Shown here: positions 61,046 to 64,000 of the stretch, in pieces
How the letters are laid out: each line of letters opens with the position of its first letter
Numbering within the stretch: the first letter of the stretch is position 1
NCBI RefSeq assembly: GCF_014694385.1
Contig: NZ_JAAOCA010000014.1
Span: forward strand, 62,001 to 126,000
Direction: 5' to 3'
DNA length: 64,000 bases
Origin: Pseudomonas typographi
GTDB lineage: Bacteria; Pseudomonadota; Gammaproteobacteria; Pseudomonadales; Pseudomonadaceae
The notes under the pieces: generated by a model
Databases searched by the model: none
What the model was told of the DNA's origin: nothing
What the model saw: the letters and a program-made list of their open reading frames with translations, nothing else
Made by a program: the position numbers and the translations under genes

Positions 61046-62215
61046 ATGGCGATCTACATCATCCGTTTTTTCAGCTGGGGTACCTGGAGCATCCTGTTCT
61101 CGTTCTTCGCCGTATGGCTGGCGTCCGGCACCGGCTTTGCCAGCGTGGATATCAGCCTGATCGCCGGCACCCTGGCGCTCACCAACCGCGCCGGCGCGCT
61201 GCTGTTCGTAAGGTGGGTGGGCGGGCTCGGCTTCAAGCCGGTGATGCTGGCCACACAAGGGCTGGTCGCCTTGGCCCTGGCCTGCATGCATGGGCTGTAC
61301 AGCCTGGGCATCTATACGCTGGGCCTTTGGCTGGCCTGCGCGGCCGTGTTCGGCATGGCCAGCGCGGTGGCGACCCTGGCACAGCTCACTTATATTGCCT
61401 CGGGGCAAACCCGGGCCGATACCTTGGCCGCTTTCTCGCTGGAGAACGTAGCGCTGAACCTGAGCGCGGGCATTACGCCCTACGTCTCAGCGTTGGTGCT
61501 TAACCATGCCAGCCCACATTACCTGTTGTTCCCCTTGGCCTATTGCCTGCCCACCGTGCTGCTGTGCCTATGGTTGCAACCGGCACGGGCGCAAACCCGC
61601 GCCCAGCCGATGGCCCCGCTGCGCGTCTTCCAAGGTGTGAAGGGGCGCCCGGGCCTGGGCCCGTTTCTGGCATTGAACGGGCTCACATTTTTTGCCTTCA
61701 GCCTGTTCTATAACGTATTCCCCCTGCATGCCCAACCCCTGCTGGGTGCACAGGGGGTCGGCTTGCTGTTCGCCGCCAGTAGCCTGCTGATCGTGTTGCT
61801 ACAGGTGCCGCTGACCCGGCTAAGCCGGGGCTCAACCCGGCAGCGCCTGCTGTTGGCGGCCAATGGCTGCTTGGCTTGGGGCGTATTGGCGCTGTATGGC
61901 GCCAAGGCGCAGCTCGGCCTTGCCGCCACAGCCATCGTGTTTTTAACCGTGGGCGAAATGATCTTCGGCCCTGTATACCAAACCATGGCCGTGACGTTGT
62001 TTCCCGGCCGGCCCGCGGCGGCCATGGCGCTGGTAACGTTCGTTTGGGCGGGGGCTGAAACCTCGGCCACGGTCATAGGGCTTTACCTGGTAAGCCAGGG
62101 CCAAGCACTGCCGGTGTTCGCCTTCGGTGCCGGCTGCGCGCTGGTGGCGTGCCTGCTATTGGCGTGGCGCACCAGAACCGGCCAGTGGCACACGTTGTTG
62201 GGCACCCCAGGCTGA
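61046..62215 (+). CDS. MFS transporter
   Basis: 389-residue inner-membrane transporter with 12 predicted helices (IRFFSWGTWSILFSFFAVWLA, FLALNGLTFFAFSLFYNVF, LLFAASSLLIVLLQVPLT, MIFGPVYQTMAVTLFPG). Motif A-like GGLGFKPVM is weak. It starts 5 bp after the ATP-grasp gene, in the same operon, and is the probable exporter of the pathway's product. It ends 3 bp before the convergent enoyl-CoA hydratase. Confidence 0.88.
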   Translation: MAIYIIRFFSWGTWSILFSFFAVWLASGTGFASVDISLIAGTLALTNRAGALLFVRWVGGLGFKPVMLATQGLVALALACMHGLYSLGIYTLGLWLACAAVFGMASAVATLAQLTYIASGQTRADTLAAFSLENVALNLSAGITPYVSALVLNHASPHYLLFPLAYCLPTVLLCLWLQPARAQTRAQPMAPLRVFQGVKGRPGLGPFLALNGLTFFAFSLFYNVFPLHAQPLLGAQGVGLLFAASSLLIVLLQVPLTRLSRGSTRQRLLLAANGCLAWGVLALYGAKAQLGLAATAIVFLTVGEMIFGPVYQTMAVTLFPGRPAAAMALVTFVWAGAETSATVIGLYLVSQGQALPVFAFGAGCALVACLLLAWRTRTGQWHTLLGTPG

Positions 62216-62218
62216 CGG

Positions 62219-62995
62219 TCAACGGTGCTTGAACGCCGCCGGGCGTTTTTCAACGAAAGCGGCCATGCCCTCTTTTTGGTCTTCACTGGCAAAGGCCGCG
62301 TGGAACACCCGGCGCTCGAAACGCACTCCTTCGCTGAGGCTGACTTCGAAAGCGCGGTTCACACTTTCCTTGACCATCATGGCCACCGGCAGGGATTTTT
62401 CGGCGATCAGCGTGGCCACCTTCAGGGCCTCTTGCAGCAACTGCGCCGCAGGCACGATGCGCGCCACCAGGCCCGCACGCTCGGCTTGCTCGGCGTTCAT
62501 CAAGCGGCCGGTCAGGCACATCTCCATGGCCTTTGCCTTGCCAATCGCCCGGGTCAAGCGCTGGGTACCGCCCATGCCGGGCAACACCCCAAGGTTGATT
62601 TCTGGCTGGCCGAAGCGGGCGTTGTCGGCCGCCAGGATAAAGTCGCACATCATCGCCAATTCACAACCGCCGCCCAAAGCGAAGCCGGCCACCGCCGCAA
62701 TCAACGGCTTGCGCCGGGCGGCCAGGCGGTCCGCTTCATGGAACAGGTCGCCCACATAAATATCGGGGTAACCCAACCCGGCCATTTCCTTGATATCGGC
62801 CCCGGCCGCGAAAGCCTTTTCAGAGCCGGTAATCACCATGCAGCCAATGTTCGGGTCGCACTCGAACGCATCCAGCGCCTGGTTGGCCTCGTCAACCAGT
62901 TGCGCATTGATGGCGTTGAGCGCCTGCGGCCGGTTGAGGGTGATCAGCCCCACGCGACCATGGGTTTCGACAATGATGCACGAGTATTCGGCCAT
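62219..62995 (-). CDS. Enoyl-CoA hydratase
   Basis: 258-residue crotonase-family protein. Oxyanion-hole segments [14 protein letters not shown] and [23 protein letters not shown]; the catalytic acid lies in [16 protein letters not shown] (both Glu residues). It hydrates short 2-enoyl-CoAs in beta-oxidation or branched amino acid degradation. A thiolase gene lies upstream on the same strand, separated by MITE-like copy B. The SD AGGAG overlaps the edge of that repeat. Confidence 0.94.
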   Translation of the reverse strand: MAEYSCIIVETHGRVGLITLNRPQALNAINAQLVDEANQALDAFECDPNIGCMVITGSEKAFAAGADIKEMAGLGYPDIYVGDLFHEADRLAARRKPLIAAVAGFALGGGCELAMMCDFILAADNARFGQPEINLGVLPGMGGTQRLTRAIGKAKAMEMCLTGRLMNAEQAERAGLVARIVPAAQLLQEALKVATLIAEKSLPVAMMVKESVNRAFEVSLSEGVRFERRVFHAAFASEDQKEGMAAFVEKRPAAFKHR

Positions 62996-63006
62996 AGGTG
63001 CAGCTC

Positions 63007-63173
63007 CTAGTGTGGTGTTTCAGACGTTCGCCAAGCATTCACGTGTGAAATGTTGCTGTTTGGCAAGGCGCCGCGACAAGGCATAGCAGGGCTATGGCGA
63101 GGAACGGCAACGCCGCCTGGCAGCAAAAGGCACCGTCAAGATTGTGCAGCCAACCTCTGAGATACCACACTAG
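63007..63173 (+). repeat. MITE-like repeat, copy B (167 bp)
   Basis: Ends are 18-bp imperfect inverted repeats CTAGTGTGGTGTTTCAGA and TCTGAGATACCACACTAG (16 of 18 pair). The interior aligns with copy A at 47698-47868 in the same orientation. No ORF. The right CTAG contains the thiolase stop codon, and the left CTAG contributes part of the ribosome binding site of the enoyl-CoA hydratase gene. Confidence 0.85.
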
Positions 63174-64000
63174 CTGTCGGGAACCTCGATGGCCATGGCC
63201 GTGGCTTCACCACCACCGATACACACCGCCGCCACGCCCCGCCGCAGGCCGCGCTGGCGCAGGGCATGTAGCAACGTCACCACGATGCGCGCCCCGGAGG
63301 CGCCGATGGGGTGGCCCAGGGCGCATGCACCACCGTTCACGTTAACCTTATGCGCGGGCAGGCCAAGCGATTGGATCGCCGCCAGGGCCACCACCGCGAA
63401 GGCCTCGTTGATCTCGAACAGGTCTACCTCGGCCAGGCGCCACGGCAGGCGCGCCATGAGCTTTTCGATGGCGCCGATCGGTGCCGTGGGAAACAGGCCA
63501 GGCTCGCCGGCATGCACACTGTGGCCGCGTATCACGGCCAGCACTGGTACACCCTGAGCCCGCGCCTGGCTTTGGCGCATCAACAGCAGCGCGGCCGCAC
63601 CGTCGGAAATCGAACTGCTGTTGGCGGCGGTGACCGTACCGCCCGGGCGAAACGCAGGTTTGAGGCCGGGGATTTTGTCCAGCCGCGCCTTCGGCGGCTG
63701 TTCGTCGTCGCGCACCTGGCGTTGCGCGTTGCCGGCCAGCACGTCGAGCGCCACGATCTCCGCGGCGAAGCACCCCGTGGCGATGGCGTGCTGGGCACGG
63801 GTAAGCGAGGCGATCGCGAACTCATCCTGGGCCTGGCGGCTAAGGCCCAGGCGCTCGGCGCAGTCTTCGGCGAAGGTGCCCATCAGCCGCCCCTTGTCAT
63901 AGGCATCTTCAAGGCCGTCGAGAAACATGTGGTCCAAAACCTGGCCATGGCCCATACGGTAACCCTGCCGCGCACGGGCCAGCAGGTACGGCGCATTGCT
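63170..64000 (-). CDS. Acetyl-CoA acetyltransferase / thiolase (partial, N-terminus outside window)
   Basis: Visible C-terminal 276 residues of a thiolase. Signatures: VTAANSSSISDGAAALLLM, EVDLFEINEAFAVVALAA, NVNGGACALGHPIGASGARI (catalytic His) and AAVCIGGGEATAMAIE (second Cys). The nucleophilic Cys of the N-terminal half is outside the window. With the enoyl-CoA hydratase it suggests a short-chain or isoleucine-type beta-oxidation unit. Its TAG stop lies inside the repeat at 63007-63173. Confidence 0.93.
   Translation of the reverse strand, partial: SNAPYLLARARQGYRMGHGQVLDHMFLDGLEDAYDKGRLMGTFAEDCAERLGLSRQAQDEFAIASLTRAQHAIATGCFAAEIVALDVLAGNAQRQVRDDEQPPKARLDKIPGLKPAFRPGGTVTAANSSSISDGAAALLLMRQSQARAQGVPVLAVIRGHSVHAGEPGLFPTAPIGAIEKLMARLPWRLAEVDLFEINEAFAVVALAAIQSLGLPAHKVNVNGGACALGHPIGASGARIVVTLLHALRQRGLRRGVAAVCIGGGEATAMAIEVPDS

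Noticed and set aside
1..64000. CRISPR array, prophage or toxin-antitoxin module
   Set aside because: No regularly spaced repeats, phage structural genes or convincing toxin-antitoxin pair were seen.

Overview
The window looks like a chromosomal segment of a Pseudomonas, probably of the P. putida/fluorescens type. It is GC-rich and tightly packed, and it carries typical pseudomonad genes: miaE, a DUF1654 protein, pbpG, a NhaR-type regulator, an EmrB-type efflux operon, a MoxR/DUF58/VWA (Bat) operon and tRNA-Val(GAC). Genus and gene names come from protein motifs and gene order read directly; no database search was possible.

Layout. 1-5 kb: sugar-acid catabolism (partial dgoA, dgoK, a FAH-family hydrolase, two SDRs, a 2-hydroxyacid dehydrogenase). 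5-8 kb: a QseBC/PmrAB-like two-component pair divergent from a membrane thioredoxin (TlpA type). 8-12.8 kb: a MarR-controlled tripartite drug-efflux operon with a twin palindromic operator. 13-14.5 kb: miaE and a tandem universal stress protein. 14.5-25.4 kb: an island-like sulfate-ester scavenging locus with an AtsR/SsuA-like binding protein, a TonB-dependent receptor, an authentic formylglycine-generating enzyme, two Cys-type sulfatases and a LysR regulator. This locus is decaying: the ABC ATPase is a frameshifted remnant, no permease is present, and one sulfatase is split by an IS30-family element whose clean removal would restore the frame. 25.5-32.4 kb: MoxR/DUF58/DUF4381/VWA/VWA-TPR/BatD operon. 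32.4-38.4 kb: sbcD-sbcC, then a LexA-box-controlled DUF1654-endonuclease I pair. 38.5-50.4 kb: housekeeping and accessory genes (LacI and LysR regulators, aldo/keto reductase, tRNA-Val, PuuB-like oxidase, TerC, NhaR, YceH, AroE-like dehydrogenase). 50.5-55 kb: pbpG, a coiled-coil protein, and a response regulator/kinase/degenerate response regulator operon. 54.9-62.2 kb: a MocR regulator divergent from a five-gene operon (radical SAM aminomutase-like, D-2-hydroxyacid dehydrogenase, aminotransferase, ATP-grasp ligase, MFS transporter). 62.2-64 kb: enoyl-CoA hydratase and a thiolase cut by the window edge.

The best candidate for an undescribed system is the 56.5-62.2 kb operon. It has the logic of a compact pathway for a small amide-linked metabolite: a 2,3-aminomutase makes a beta-amino acid, an aminotransferase and dehydrogenase interconvert amino, keto and hydroxy acids, an ATP-grasp enzyme ligates, and an MFS protein exports. 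Other notable items are a pair of about 170-bp MITE-like repeats with CTAG-ended inverted repeats (one supplies a thiolase stop codon and touches the next gene's ribosome binding site), the IS30 interruption of a sulfatase, a 27-bp palindrome in the sulfatase/LysR promoter, and several regulator operators.
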